NCBI RefSeq assembly: GCF_016811915.1 | Contig: NZ_CP069127.1 | Span: forward strand, 5,726,501 to 5,790,500 | DNA: 64,000 nucleotides | Source of the DNA: Brevibacillus choshinensis | Lineage (GTDB): Bacteria > Bacillota > Bacilli > Brevibacillales > Brevibacillaceae | Direction of reading: 5' to 3' | Shown here: one piece after another, positions 26,977 through 35,593 of the stretch | Layout: each line of letters starts with the position of its first letter | Position numbering within the stretch: the first letter of the stretch is position 1 | Notes under the pieces: model-generated | What the model was told of the DNA's origin: nothing | What the model saw: the letters and a program-made list of their open reading frames with translations, nothing else | Database searches by the model: none | Translations under genes and position numbers: made by a program

Positions 26977-27984
26977 TTATAGCGAGCCATTCTGGTAAGA
27001 GATGACTACTGCTGTGAGCAGGATGTTAAACAGCGCCACGGGCAGCAGTACTTTCCAGGCAAACGACATCAGCTGGTCGACACGCATGCGCGGCATTGTA
27101 GCGCGCAGCCAGAACTGAAGGAAGACGTAGAGCGAGAATTTCAGGATGAACCAGATAATTCCCGGAATGAAGCTGAGAGCCGGGTGAATCGGCAGCCATC
27201 CGCCCAGGAACAGAATGGTAATCAACGTCCCCATTCCAAACATATACACGTACTCGGCGAGCATGAACATGGCAAAGCGGAAACCGGAGTACTCCACGTG
27301 ATAACCTGCAACCAGCTCGGACTCTGCTTCCGGCAGGTCGAACGGCGTACGATTCAGCTCAGCCTGTGCAGCAACGATAAATACGACAAATCCGATAAAC
27401 TGCGGAACGATATTCCAGACATCCCGCTGTGCCTCGACGATTTCTCTGAGATTCATGCTGCCCGTGATTAGAACGATTCCCACTACGGACATGACCAGCG
27501 GTACTTCATAGCTGATCATCTGCGCAGCGGAGCGGAGACCCCCGATCAGCGAATACTTGTTGTTGGAAGCCCAACCTGCTGTAATGACGCCCAGGACCGT
27601 AATCCCGGATAGAGCGATATAGTACAAAAGGCCAATGCCGAGGTCAGCAAACTGAATGCTTTCCGTAAAAGGCATCACTGCCAATACGGCAAAGGCTGGC
27701 GCGTACGCTAAAATCGGCGCTAACGTAAACAAGGCTTTGTCAGCGTGCTGAGGCCTCGTATCCTCTTTGAGCAGAAGCTTGGTAACGTCGGCGACCGTTT
27801 GCAAAAGCCCCAGGGGACCTACTCTGTTTGGCCCGATCCGCAATTGCATCCAACCGATGACTTTCCGCTCAAAATAAATGGCGTAGGTCACAAAACCCAG
27901 CAGCACGGCGAGCAGTACGACAGCCGCCAGGATAAACCAAAAGGTGGTTCCCCATGAAGGTGCTTGCTGCAAGAGTGCACTCAT
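26977..27984 (-). CDS. nuoH: NADH-quinone oxidoreductase subunit H
   Basis: A 335-residue, eight-helix membrane subunit that forms the quinone site with NuoB and NuoD. Signatures: YFERKVIGWMQLRIGPNRVG near residue 32 and TPFDLPEAESELVAGYHVEY near 215. GGAGG precedes the ATG; the gene abuts nuoD, whose stop overlaps its start by one base. Confidence 0.96.
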   Translation of the reverse strand: MSALLQQAPSWGTTFWFILAAVVLLAVLLGFVTYAIYFERKVIGWMQLRIGPNRVGPLGLLQTVADVTKLLLKEDTRPQHADKALFTLAPILAYAPAFAVLAVMPFTESIQFADLGIGLLYYIALSGITVLGVITAGWASNNKYSLIGGLRSAAQMISYEVPLVMSVVGIVLITGSMNLREIVEAQRDVWNIVPQFIGFVVFIVAAQAELNRTPFDLPEAESELVAGYHVEYSGFRFAMFMLAEYVYMFGMGTLITILFLGGWLPIHPALSFIPGIIWFILKFSLYVFLQFWLRATMPRMRVDQLMSFAWKVLLPVALFNILLTAVVISYQNGSL

Positions 27985-29132
27985 TAACAGTCAACCTCCC
28001 CGAGCACGATGTCGATACTGCCCAGGATGGCGATCATGTTGGCGAGGCTTTCACCCTCCAGCAGCTTGGGCAGGATTTGCAAATTGGTAAATGAAGGACG
28101 TCTAAATTTCAGCCTCCACGGCTTATCCTTGCCCTGGCTGGCGATGTAGCAGCCAATTTCTCCTCGAGGGGATTCGATGCGCACGTACGTTTCACCTGCC
28201 GGCGGACGGATGACGCGCGGTACTTTTCCGATGATTTCTCCCTCACTTGGAAACTGGTCGAGCGCCTGCTCAAGGATGCGCAGCGATTGCTCGATTTCTG
28301 CCATTCGCAAATGGTAGCGCGCCTTGCAATCTCCTTCAGTCGCGGTAGGTACGTCAAATTCAAAGCGATCGTAAATGCAGTACGGTTCGTCCTTGCGAAG
28401 GTCCCATTTGATACCGGTCGAACGGAGCATGACTCCTGAGAGCGAATAATCCAAGGCGGTTTTGGAATCAAACTTCCCGATTCCTTTGATCCGGCTGATG
28501 AAGATTTCGTTTCCGGTCACGAGCTGGTGGTAACTGGGGAGCTCGGCCTTCATGTATTGCACAAATTCCTTTGCCTTTTCGATCCATCCCGGAGGGGCGT
28601 CCCATTTGACTCCACCTACCCGCATGTAGTTAAAGGTCATACGTGCTCCACAGAGCTCATTGAACAGGTCCAAAATCATTTCCCGATCGCGGAACGCATA
28701 CAGGAACGGTCCCATGGCCCCGATGTCGAGCAAGTAGGTTCCCCACCAGACCAAATGACTGGCTACGCGGTTCAGCTCCATCGCAATCAGTCGCAGAAAC
28801 TGTGCGCGTTCCGGGATTTCGAGGCCCATCATCGTCTCGACCGCATGACAGAGAACGTAGTTGTTGGTCATCGCCGACACGTAGTCCATCCGGTCCGTAT
28901 ACGGAATGATTTGGGTATAGGTCAAGTTCTCCGCCAGCTTCTCCGTGCCGCGATGCAGGTATCCCATAACTGGAATCGCTTCCCGGATCGTTTCACCGTC
29001 AATCTTGACTACCAGGCGAAATACACCATGCGTACTAGGATGCTGGGGTCCTACGTTCAACAACATCTCTTCCGTGCGAATGCCTGTATCCGGAGAGGTC
29101 TCGACAGCTGTCGTGAGGATGTTCTGGTTCAT
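27984..29132 (-). CDS. nuoD: NADH-quinone oxidoreductase subunit D
   Basis: A 382-residue 49-kDa-type subunit related to NiFe-hydrogenase large subunits, lining the quinone pocket. NVGPQHPSTHGVFRL near residue 26 carries the conserved His, and YLHRGTEKLAENLTY follows. It is separate from nuoC, whereas some lineages fuse them. GAGGAGG precedes the ATG. Confidence 0.96.
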   Translation of the reverse strand: MNQNILTTAVETSPDTGIRTEEMLLNVGPQHPSTHGVFRLVVKIDGETIREAIPVMGYLHRGTEKLAENLTYTQIIPYTDRMDYVSAMTNNYVLCHAVETMMGLEIPERAQFLRLIAMELNRVASHLVWWGTYLLDIGAMGPFLYAFRDREMILDLFNELCGARMTFNYMRVGGVKWDAPPGWIEKAKEFVQYMKAELPSYHQLVTGNEIFISRIKGIGKFDSKTALDYSLSGVMLRSTGIKWDLRKDEPYCIYDRFEFDVPTATEGDCKARYHLRMAEIEQSLRILEQALDQFPSEGEIIGKVPRVIRPPAGETYVRIESPRGEIGCYIASQGKDKPWRLKFRRPSFTNLQILPKLLEGESLANMIAILGSIDIVLGEVDC

Positions 29133-29135
29133 GGA

Positions 29136-30641
29136 TTAAACCTCCTCGTCGTATTGCACGTAATCTTTTCGCAGCGGGTAGCCCACCCAATCGTCGGGCA
29201 GCAATATTCGACGCAGATCGCTATGTCCCGGGAAATGAATCCCCAAAAGGTCAAACGTCTCCCGTTCATTCCAATTGGCTCCGTGCCAGATGTCCATTAC
29301 GGAAGGGACAGATGATTGCTCCCGGCCTGTTTTGACCTTCACAGCTACACTTTGCCGATTTTTGTAGGAATAGAGATGGTAATAGACCTCCAAGCGATCC
29401 TCGTAATCGACTCCGTGCAGATCGGACAAGTAATCAAAGCCCAGCTTTTCATCTTCTTTCATAAACTGAGCGACTTCATGCCAGCGATCGTTCTTGATGA
29501 CCAGGGTCGGAACTTCTTTTGCCAGTTCGTTGATATAGGACGCTTCCAATGTCTCTGGACCGAATTCTTCAGTCAATCGGGAAACGTATTTATCCAAGTA
29601 AGGCTGGTTTTTGGAAGGAGCTTTGGGCGTGTCAGCGGCTCCTCCAGCATCATCACCAGCTTGCGCACCCTTTGCTTTGGCTGCGGCTGCTGCAGCTGCC
29701 TTTGCTTTGGCGGCAGCGGCTGCTTTGGCTTTCGCATCATCTCCGCCTGCATCGCCAGCATCGCCACTTGCTTCCCGGGCTGCTTTGGCCTTCGCAGCAG
29801 CTGCGGCGGCTGCTTTGGCTTTAGCGGCAGCCGCTGCTTTCGCCTTGGCATCGGCGTCGGCATCAGTCCCGCCAGCCTCAGCGCCTTGGACCGCAGCTTC
29901 CTTGGCTTCTTTTGCGGCTTTGGCCTTGGCCAGCGCTTCAGCGGCTGCGGCTGCTTTGGCCGCTGCCTTTTCTTCTGGTGTCATTTCGGACACTGGTTTT
30001 GACGGAGCTGCCCCCTCTTTTGCTTCCTTCGCAGCTTTTGCCTTTGCGATTGCCTCAGCGGCTGCTGCGGCTTTGGCGGCTGCCTTTTCCTCCGGTGTCA
30101 TTTCGGACACTGGTTTTGACGGAGCTGCTCCCTCTTTTGCTTCCTTCGCGGCTTTTGCTTTTGCAATTGCCTCAGCGGCTGCGGCTGCTTTGGCCGCTGC
30201 CTTTTCTTCTGGTGTCATTTCGGACACTGGTTTTGACGGAGCTGCTCCCTCTTTTGCTTCCTTCGCGGCTTTTGCTTTTGCAATTGCCTCAGCGGCTGCG
30301 GCTGCTTTGGCCGCTGCCTTTTCTTCTGGTGTCATTTCGGACACTGGTTTTGACGGAGCTGCTCCCTCTTTTGCTTCCTTCGCGGCTTTTGCTTTTGCGA
30401 TTGCCTCAGCGGCTGCTGCGGCTTTGGCTGCTGCCTTTTCCTCCGGTGTCATTTCGGACACGGGCTTCGCTGGTGCTGCTTCTGCTTTCACAGGCTCTTC
30501 TGCAGCCGGTGCATCTTCTGCTGTATTTTCACTCGACGCTTCTTGTTCTCTTAATTTTCGCAAAGCTTCAGCCTTGGCACGAGCCTCTGCCGCCGCTTGC
30601 GCCTTTTCCTCTGGCGTCGGCCTCTTTTTCTCGTCGCTCAT
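29136..30641 (-). CDS. nuoC: NADH-quinone oxidoreductase subunit C with long Ala/Lys repeat extension
   Basis: A 501-residue protein in which only about residues 345-501 are the 30-kDa NuoC domain (ending in the GHSDLRRILLPDDWVGYPLR block). NuoC is normally ~150-200 residues. Residues 1-63 are charged and Ala/Glu-rich; 64-258 are five copies of a 39-residue unit starting MTPEEKAAAKAAAAAEA; 259-340 is a second Ala/Lys/Asp-rich region with two copies of an AKAKAAAAAKAKAAAAA-type unit. The extension is probably helical or disordered and very soluble. The ATG overlaps the nuoB stop (ATGA). Whether the extension stays on the mature protein is unknown. Confidence 0.93.
   Translation of the reverse strand: MSDEKKRPTPEEKAQAAAEARAKAEALRKLREQEASSENTAEDAPAAEEPVKAEAAPAKPVSEMTPEEKAAAKAAAAAEAIAKAKAAKEAKEGAAPSKPVSEMTPEEKAAAKAAAAAEAIAKAKAAKEAKEGAAPSKPVSEMTPEEKAAAKAAAAAEAIAKAKAAKEAKEGAAPSKPVSEMTPEEKAAAKAAAAAEAIAKAKAAKEAKEGAAPSKPVSEMTPEEKAAAKAAAAAEALAKAKAAKEAKEAAVQGAEAGGTDADADAKAKAAAAAKAKAAAAAAAKAKAAREASGDAGDAGGDDAKAKAAAAAKAKAAAAAAAKAKGAQAGDDAGGAADTPKAPSKNQPYLDKYVSRLTEEFGPETLEASYINELAKEVPTLVIKNDRWHEVAQFMKEDEKLGFDYLSDLHGVDYEDRLEVYYHLYSYKNRQSVAVKVKTGREQSSVPSVMDIWHGANWNERETFDLLGIHFPGHSDLRRILLPDDWVGYPLRKDYVQYDEEV
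29868..30452 (-). repeat. Five tandem 117-bp coding repeats in nuoC
   Basis: The marker TCATTTCGGA recurs at 29981, 30098, 30215, 30332 and 30449, exactly 117 bases apart, so each unit is 39 codons and copy-number change keeps frame. The plus-strand segments 30121-30237 and 30238-30354 are identical, indicating recent duplication or homogenisation. Confidence 0.93.
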
Positions 30642-31156
30642 AGACTGGTCACCTGCTTCCCAGTCTTCGCTTCATAGCGGATCTTTTCTTGCAATTTGTT
30701 GATGCCATAGATCAATGCGGCAGGATTCGGCGGACAACCAGGGATGTATACATCGACTGGAACCACTTGATCCACGCCCTTTACCACACTGTAGGAACGC
30801 ACATACGGGCCTCCGGCAGTGGCACAGGACCCCATGGCAATCACCCATTTAGGCTCCGGCATCTGATCGTACAGTCTGCGCAATAGCGGCGCCATTTTTT
30901 TCGTTACCGTACCCGCCACGATCATCACATCGGATTGGCGAGGAGACGCACGGAAAATCACGCCAAAGCGGTCCAGGTCATAACGTGCGCCGCCTGTTCC
31001 CATCATCTCGATCGCACAGCAGGCGAGTCCAAATGTCAATGGCCACAGGGAATTGCTGCGCACCCAGCCTTTCACCGTCTCCAGCGTCGTGAACATGACG
31101 TTGCGATCCAGCTCTTCTTGCAATTCAGGCGCAATGCTTGTCAGGTCTAGTTCCAT
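30638..31156 (-). CDS. nuoB: NADH-quinone oxidoreductase subunit B (cluster N2)
   Basis: A 172-residue subunit that binds the terminal 4Fe-4S cluster N2. Ligand motifs are present: the CCAIEMM pair, GSCATAGG, and PGCPPNP. The ATG at 31156 is used because GAAGGTG precedes it and the protein then has the usual length; the open frame runs 64 codons upstream within nuoA in another frame. The start overlaps the nuoA stop, and the stop overlaps the nuoC start. Confidence 0.95.
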   Translation of the reverse strand: MELDLTSIAPELQEELDRNVMFTTLETVKGWVRSNSLWPLTFGLACCAIEMMGTGGARYDLDRFGVIFRASPRQSDVMIVAGTVTKKMAPLLRRLYDQMPEPKWVIAMGSCATAGGPYVRSYSVVKGVDQVVPVDVYIPGCPPNPAALIYGINKLQEKIRYEAKTGKQVTSL

Positions 31157-31518
31157 TCCAGCACCTTCTTTCTCCACGCGTAAATCAATCCTACTACCAG
31201 CAAGGATATAAAGATGACCATCTCCACTAAGGCAAATAGACCAAGCTTGTTGTAGGCGACGGCCCACGGGTACAGAAAGAGTGTTTCTACATCGAAAATC
31301 ACAAACATGAGGGCAAAGATGTAATACTTCACATTGAAGCGTACCCAACTGTCCCCGACCGGAATGTTACCGCTTTCATAAGTTGTTTGCTTCTCCCGGT
31401 TCGGCTTCTTTGGACGTAACAGAGGACCGATGAAACTGACAGTAGCCACGGGCAATAACACACCAAGGATCAAAAAGATGGAGACAATGACATAATTGTT
31501 GGTATAGATGTCATTCAC
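31147..31518 (-). CDS. nuoA: NADH-quinone oxidoreductase subunit A
   Basis: A 123-residue, three-helix membrane subunit. The loop TTYESGNIPVGDSWVRFNVK and the block FVIFDVETLFLYPWA with its conserved acidic residues are diagnostic. The GTG at 31518 follows GGAGGG by eight bases; a longer frame to 31593 lacks a ribosome site. First gene of the operon. Confidence 0.94.
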   Translation of the reverse strand: MNDIYTNNYVIVSIFLILGVLLPVATVSFIGPLLRPKKPNREKQTTYESGNIPVGDSWVRFNVKYYIFALMFVIFDVETLFLYPWAVAYNKLGLFALVEMVIFISLLVVGLIYAWRKKVLEWN

Positions 31519-31670
31519 CCACGTTCCCTCCGCTTTCGTGAAAAGTGTGAATCGCTTGCTTCGTGCCCTCTGATGGAGTGGAGACTGCGTCAAAGGGTTC
31601 TGCCTGCAGTATTCGGATGTCGTTTTTCAGTTGGCTCAATCTGATACTGATAGAAAAAAATACCTTTATC

Positions 31671-31699
31671 ATTATAGCAAATCGCCCATAAAGTGTCTA
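31671..31699 (-). promoter_or_regulatory. Sigma-A promoter of the nuo operon
   Basis: Minus strand TAGACA (31694-31699), 17-base spacer, TATAAT (31671-31676), giving a leader of roughly 145 bases before the nuoA start. It lies just downstream of the terminator of the preceding gene. Confidence 0.7.
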
Positions 31700-31733
31700 A
31701 CGAAAGCCTTCCTGATGTGCCATATAAAGGAAA

Positions 31734-31759
31734 AAACTCAGGGAGTATTCCCTGAGTTT
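31734..31759 (-). terminator. Terminator of the 247-aa unknown gene
   Basis: An 11-bp perfect stem (AAACTCAGGGA / TCCCTGAGTTT) around a 4-base loop with a T-run on the minus strand; it isolates the gene from the nuo operon. Confidence 0.9.
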
Positions 31760-31815
31760 CTTTAACATACTTTGATGATTAAACGAATAGGCTCGTCCCA
31801 TCATCACGTATTCCA

Positions 31816-32559
31816 TTATTGTACGTTTTGAGAGAACTGCTCCCCGAGGAAATCCTCGTATACGCGCTCCCATACGACGGTAAAAGTCATTTTTTCGTCT
31901 TCTGGGATCTCCAGTACGTTCTCAATTGCTTCTTCCATGTACGGAGTCAGCTTGATCAAGACTTCCGCCAGCATTTCGTCGTTGGTATTCAGCATCTCTT
32001 TCAGTTCAGCCTTGGACAGGTGGAACGTATTCTCTTCCTGTTCGTGCAGCTTCATGATCAAGCGGCTGAAAATAGGGTGTACCAGCGCTTCCAGCTTCAC
32101 ATGAGCCAGTGCCACTGCTTCAGCCTCGTTCAATTGGAACAGCTCAGCTGCTTCCGGGAACGGGTACACAGGAACATCCCATACGTCCCCTTTGTCAATG
32201 ACCAAACCCCATTTGGTAAAGAGTTCAATCGCTGCCTCGCGGGAAGCTGGGTACTCATAATTGGAACGGCTGAGGAATGCTTTGAATCGGTTCAGCAGGT
32301 TCACGTAGCCGTTGAAGTCTTCTTCTGATTTGAATTGCTCTTTTACCGGAGCAGAGAAGGTGCCTTCCAACGCTTTGAATTCTTTCAGAGCGCTTTCCAT
32401 TTCTGCTTTCGTTTCATATTTCGTCGCTACATAGCACATCGCTTGAAACAATACGTTCATCTCGTGAGACAGCACGCTGGACCAACCATTGGCCGTAAAG
32501 CTGCTGGGAATTACTACGCCTTCGTTGTTGTGGCGGATATCGCGAATGGTTTGCATCAC
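31816..32559 (-). CDS. Unrecognised conserved-looking soluble protein between atp and nuo operons
   Basis: A 247-residue acidic protein with no signal peptide or membrane segment. It looks mostly alpha-helical and rich in Glu, Leu, Phe and Ala; notable stretches are SHEMNVLFQAMCYVATKYE near residue 31, a WGLVIDKGDVWDVPVYPFPE block near 115 and a C-terminal TFTVVWERVYEDFLGEQF. There are no metal, nucleotide or DNA-binding motifs that I recognise. AAGGAG precedes the GTG at 32559 by seven bases (ATG at 32556 is the alternative). It is flanked by strong terminators on both sides, so it is an independent unit wedged between the ATP synthase and complex I operons. No function is proposed. Confidence 0.8.
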   Translation of the reverse strand: MMQTIRDIRHNNEGVVIPSSFTANGWSSVLSHEMNVLFQAMCYVATKYETKAEMESALKEFKALEGTFSAPVKEQFKSEEDFNGYVNLLNRFKAFLSRSNYEYPASREAAIELFTKWGLVIDKGDVWDVPVYPFPEAAELFQLNEAEAVALAHVKLEALVHPIFSRLIMKLHEQEENTFHLSKAELKEMLNTNDEMLAEVLIKLTPYMEEAIENVLEIPEDEKMTFTVVWERVYEDFLGEQFSQNVQ

Positions 32560-32731
32560 TACTACTCTCCTTTTTCCCCAATAGCCAATGCCGTTTCATC
32601 CCGATGTCATCCATGCAAATACGCGTGTCGGCAGGGCATTAGGTCTATTATACACAGAAACCATAGGCAATTACCAACTGGAAATATCATGCCCCTAAAC
32701 AGTTCCAGTTCATTCAACCCACGCACGAAAA

Positions 32732-32759
32732 ATCCCCGCAACCACGTGGGCGCGGGGAT
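32732..32759 (-). terminator. Terminator of the atp operon
   Basis: An 8-bp GC-rich stem (ATCCCCGC / GCGGGGAT) with a 12-base loop and TTTTTCG on the minus strand, immediately after atpC. Confidence 0.85.
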
Positions 32760-32772
32760 CCAGCTTCTTGCA

Positions 32773-33171
32773 TTACTTCGTTACATCGATACGAGCCATC
32801 GCACGTTGCAGTGCGCGCTCAGCACGTTGGAAGTCAAGGTCAGGATACTTTTCGTTCAAACGCTTTTCCGCACGGCCTTTTGCAGCCTGTGCACGTTCGA
32901 CGTCGATGTCTCCCGGCAATTCAGCCGTTTCAGCAAGGATGGTTACTTTGTCGCCGCGCACTTCCATGAAGCCGCCGCTAACTGCCATCTTCACTTCTTT
33001 TTCGCCTTCTGTCTTGATCCGAACTGGCGCTGTTTTCAGCGGGCTCACCAGCGGCATGTGGTTCGGCAAAATACCGAGATCCCCTACTACACCGCGGGCG
33101 ATGACCATTTCAGCTTGACCGCTGTAGACAACCCGTTCAGGAGTTACGACTTCAACTGTCATCTTGCTCAC
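32773..33171 (-). CDS. atpC: ATP synthase epsilon subunit
   Basis: A 132-residue central-stalk subunit of F1, with an N-terminal beta-sandwich (VEVVTPERVVYSGQAEMV) and a C-terminal two-helix inhibitory domain rich in Ala/Arg. GTG at 33171 follows GGGGAG by eight bases; an ATG at 33162 is also possible. Last gene of the operon. Confidence 0.95.
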   Translation of the reverse strand: MSKMTVEVVTPERVVYSGQAEMVIARGVVGDLGILPNHMPLVSPLKTAPVRIKTEGEKEVKMAVSGGFMEVRGDKVTILAETAELPGDIDVERAQAAKGRAEKRLNEKYPDLDFQRAERALQRAMARIDVTK

Positions 33172-33198
33172 TTACTGGTCTCCCCTTTCCAGGGTGTC

Positions 33199-34608
33199 TT
33201 ACGCCATGGACTTCGCTTTTTCTACCGCTTCTTCGATCGTACCAACATACAGGAACGCGCCCTCTGGCAGGTGGTCGTGCTTACCTTCAAGGATTTCCTT
33301 GAAGCTACGAACCGTATCTTTCAGTGGAACGTATTGACCAGGGTTACCGGTAAATTGCTCGGCAACGTGGAAGGATTGGGACAGGAAACGTTGAATGCGG
33401 CGTGCGCGTCCAACTACTTGCTTGTCGTCATCGCTCAATTCGTCCATACCCAGGATCGCGATGATATCTTGCAGCTCTTTGTAACGCTGCAGGATTTTTT
33501 GTACGCCACGTGCTACATCGTAGTGTTCTTGACCTACAACGTCCGGAGACAGAGCACGGGAAGTGGATGCGAGTGGGTCTACCGCAGGGAAGATACCCAA
33601 CTCAGCGATGGAACGCTCCAGGTTAGTCGTAGCGTCCAAGTGAGCAAACGTAGTAGCAGGAGCCGGGTCAGTATAGTCATCCGCTGGTACGTAGATCGCT
33701 TGAATGGACGTTACGGAACCTTTTTTCGTGGAAGTAATGCGCTCTTGCAGCTGACCCATCTCGGTAGCCAGTGTTGGCTGGTAACCTACCGCGGACGGCA
33801 TACGGCCGAGGAGTGCAGATACTTCAGATCCCGCTTGGGTAAAGCGGAAGATGTTGTCGATAAACAGAAGTACGTCGCGGCCTTCTTCATCACGGAAATA
33901 TTCCGCCATAGTCAGACCGGTCAGTGCTACACGAAGACGTGCACCAGGTGGTTCGTTCATTTGACCGAATACCATCGCGGTTTTCGGCAGAACGCCTGCG
34001 TCTTTCATCTCGTGGTACAGGTCGTTACCTTCACGGGTACGCTCACCTACACCAGCGAATACGGAAATACCGCCGTGTTCTTGTGCGATGTTGTTGATCA
34101 GCTCTTGAATGGTAACGGTTTTACCTACACCCGCACCACCGAACAGACCGATCTTACCACCCTTGATGTAAGGAGCCAACAGGTCAATAACCTTGATTCC
34201 TGTTTCAAGGATTTCAACAGTAGTCGCTTGCTCAACGAACTCAGGAGCTTTGCGGTGAATTGGGTCACGACGATCTACTTGACCCAGTTCTTGCAGGTCA
34301 ATCGGTTCGCCCAATACGTTAAATACGCGGCCGAGAGTTACTGCACCTACTGGAACGGAAATAGCTGCACCCGTATCAACTGCTTCCATACCGCGAACCA
34401 AACCGTCGGTGGAAGACATTGCTACGGTACGAACCATGTTATCACCCAGGTGAGTCGCAACCTCAACGGTCAAGTCGATGTCGCGCTCGCCAGCGCTTTG
34501 TGCTTTATGTTGAATCTTGATCGCATTGTAAATGGCAGGCAGGTGTCCACGATCGAACTCGATGTCAACAACCGGACCCATTACCTGAACCACGCGTCCA
34601 TTCGCCAT
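33199..34608 (-). CDS. atpD: ATP synthase beta subunit
   Basis: A 469-residue catalytic subunit. Walker A is GGAGVGKTVTI near residue 155, GERTREGNDLYHE follows with the catalytic Glu, and ALTGLTMAEYFRDEEG precedes the LLFIDNIFRF Walker B. AGGAGGG precedes the ATG. The gene is uninterrupted and of full family length. Confidence 0.98.
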   Translation of the reverse strand: MANGRVVQVMGPVVDIEFDRGHLPAIYNAIKIQHKAQSAGERDIDLTVEVATHLGDNMVRTVAMSSTDGLVRGMEAVDTGAAISVPVGAVTLGRVFNVLGEPIDLQELGQVDRRDPIHRKAPEFVEQATTVEILETGIKVIDLLAPYIKGGKIGLFGGAGVGKTVTIQELINNIAQEHGGISVFAGVGERTREGNDLYHEMKDAGVLPKTAMVFGQMNEPPGARLRVALTGLTMAEYFRDEEGRDVLLFIDNIFRFTQAGSEVSALLGRMPSAVGYQPTLATEMGQLQERITSTKKGSVTSIQAIYVPADDYTDPAPATTFAHLDATTNLERSIAELGIFPAVDPLASTSRALSPDVVGQEHYDVARGVQKILQRYKELQDIIAILGMDELSDDDKQVVGRARRIQRFLSQSFHVAEQFTGNPGQYVPLKDTVRSFKEILEGKHDHLPEGAFLYVGTIEEAVEKAKSMA

Positions 34609-34656
34609 CTTACTTCTTCCCTCCTGTAAAGCTGAATTGGGAGCTATTCGCTGCCA

Positions 34657-35520
34657 CTACGCCTGTGCGTTTGCACCTGCGACGATCTCGGAAATCTCTT
34701 GAGTAATGGCTGCCTGACGGGCACGGTTGTAAATCAACGTGTAACGGTTGATCATATCCGTTGCGTTGTCTGTCGCGTTGCCCATTGCAGTCATACGGGA
34801 ACCTTCTTCGGAAGCCTTCGCTTCCAGAAGTGCACTGTACACCAGTGTCTCCGCATATTTCGGCAGCAGAACGGCCAGTACTTCTTCCGAGGACGGCTCA
34901 TACTCGTAATTCATTTTGCGCTCGTTTGTGCTCTCGGGAGCTTCCAACGGCAGCAAGCGTTTTACGGTAGGTATTTGCGAAATTGCACTCTGGAACTTGT
35001 TGTAGCAGAGGTACAGCTCGTCGATTTGCTCATCCGCGAACATTTGGACTGCTGCGCCTGCAATTTTCTTGATATCGCCAAAGGATGGGCTAGCTGGCAG
35101 ACCCGTAACCTCTTCCATTACCGAGTAATTACGTTTGCGGAAGAAGTCGCGACCTTTGCGACCGATAACAAAAATGCCATACTCATCCTTGGACTTGTGC
35201 TTTTCAGCAATGGTATTGACCACAGCGCGAAGCATGTTTGCGTTGTAGCCACCAGCAAGACCACGGTCGGAAGTGATGACGATGTAACCAGTCTTCTTCA
35301 CAGGACGGGATTGGAGCATTGGATGCTTGGAACCAGTGGTACCGCTCGCAATGCTAGAAATCACTTCCTGGATTTTGTCAGCGTACGGACGTGCCGCTTC
35401 TGCTTTCTCCTGGTTGCGGCGAAGCTTTGCAGCTGCCACCATTTTCATCGCTTTCGTGATTTGGCGCGTATTTTTCGTACTTTTGATACTGCGTCGAATC
35501 TCACGTATTCCTTTAGCCAC
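34657..35520 (-). CDS. atpG: ATP synthase gamma subunit
   Basis: A 287-residue rotor shaft. The N-terminal IRRSIKSTKNTRQITKAMKM and the C-terminal block NRYTLIYNRARQAAITQEIS form the coiled coil inside the alpha3beta3 ring. GTG start at 35520, with a GGTGG site upstream. Confidence 0.97.
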   Translation of the reverse strand: MAKGIREIRRSIKSTKNTRQITKAMKMVAAAKLRRNQEKAEAARPYADKIQEVISSIASGTTGSKHPMLQSRPVKKTGYIVITSDRGLAGGYNANMLRAVVNTIAEKHKSKDEYGIFVIGRKGRDFFRKRNYSVMEEVTGLPASPSFGDIKKIAGAAVQMFADEQIDELYLCYNKFQSAISQIPTVKRLLPLEAPESTNERKMNYEYEPSSEEVLAVLLPKYAETLVYSALLEAKASEEGSRMTAMGNATDNATDMINRYTLIYNRARQAAITQEISEIVAGANAQA

Positions 35521-35593
35521 TCGTTTTCACCACCTTGAGGACGCATGGCCGAGCGGTTACGCCCGGCATGCATCTGATGTCAATCACTCTCGA

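Noticed and set aside
29611..30702. 363-codon plus-strand frame antisense to nuoC
   Set aside because: It is a mirror of the Ala/Lys repeats: repetitive GC-rich codons leave the opposite strand open. It has no ribosome site and no family features.
32335..34629. 764-codon plus-strand frame opposite atpD and atpC
   Set aside because: Biased codon use of highly expressed atp genes leaves the complementary frame open; composition is Cys/His/Phe-rich and unlike a protein.
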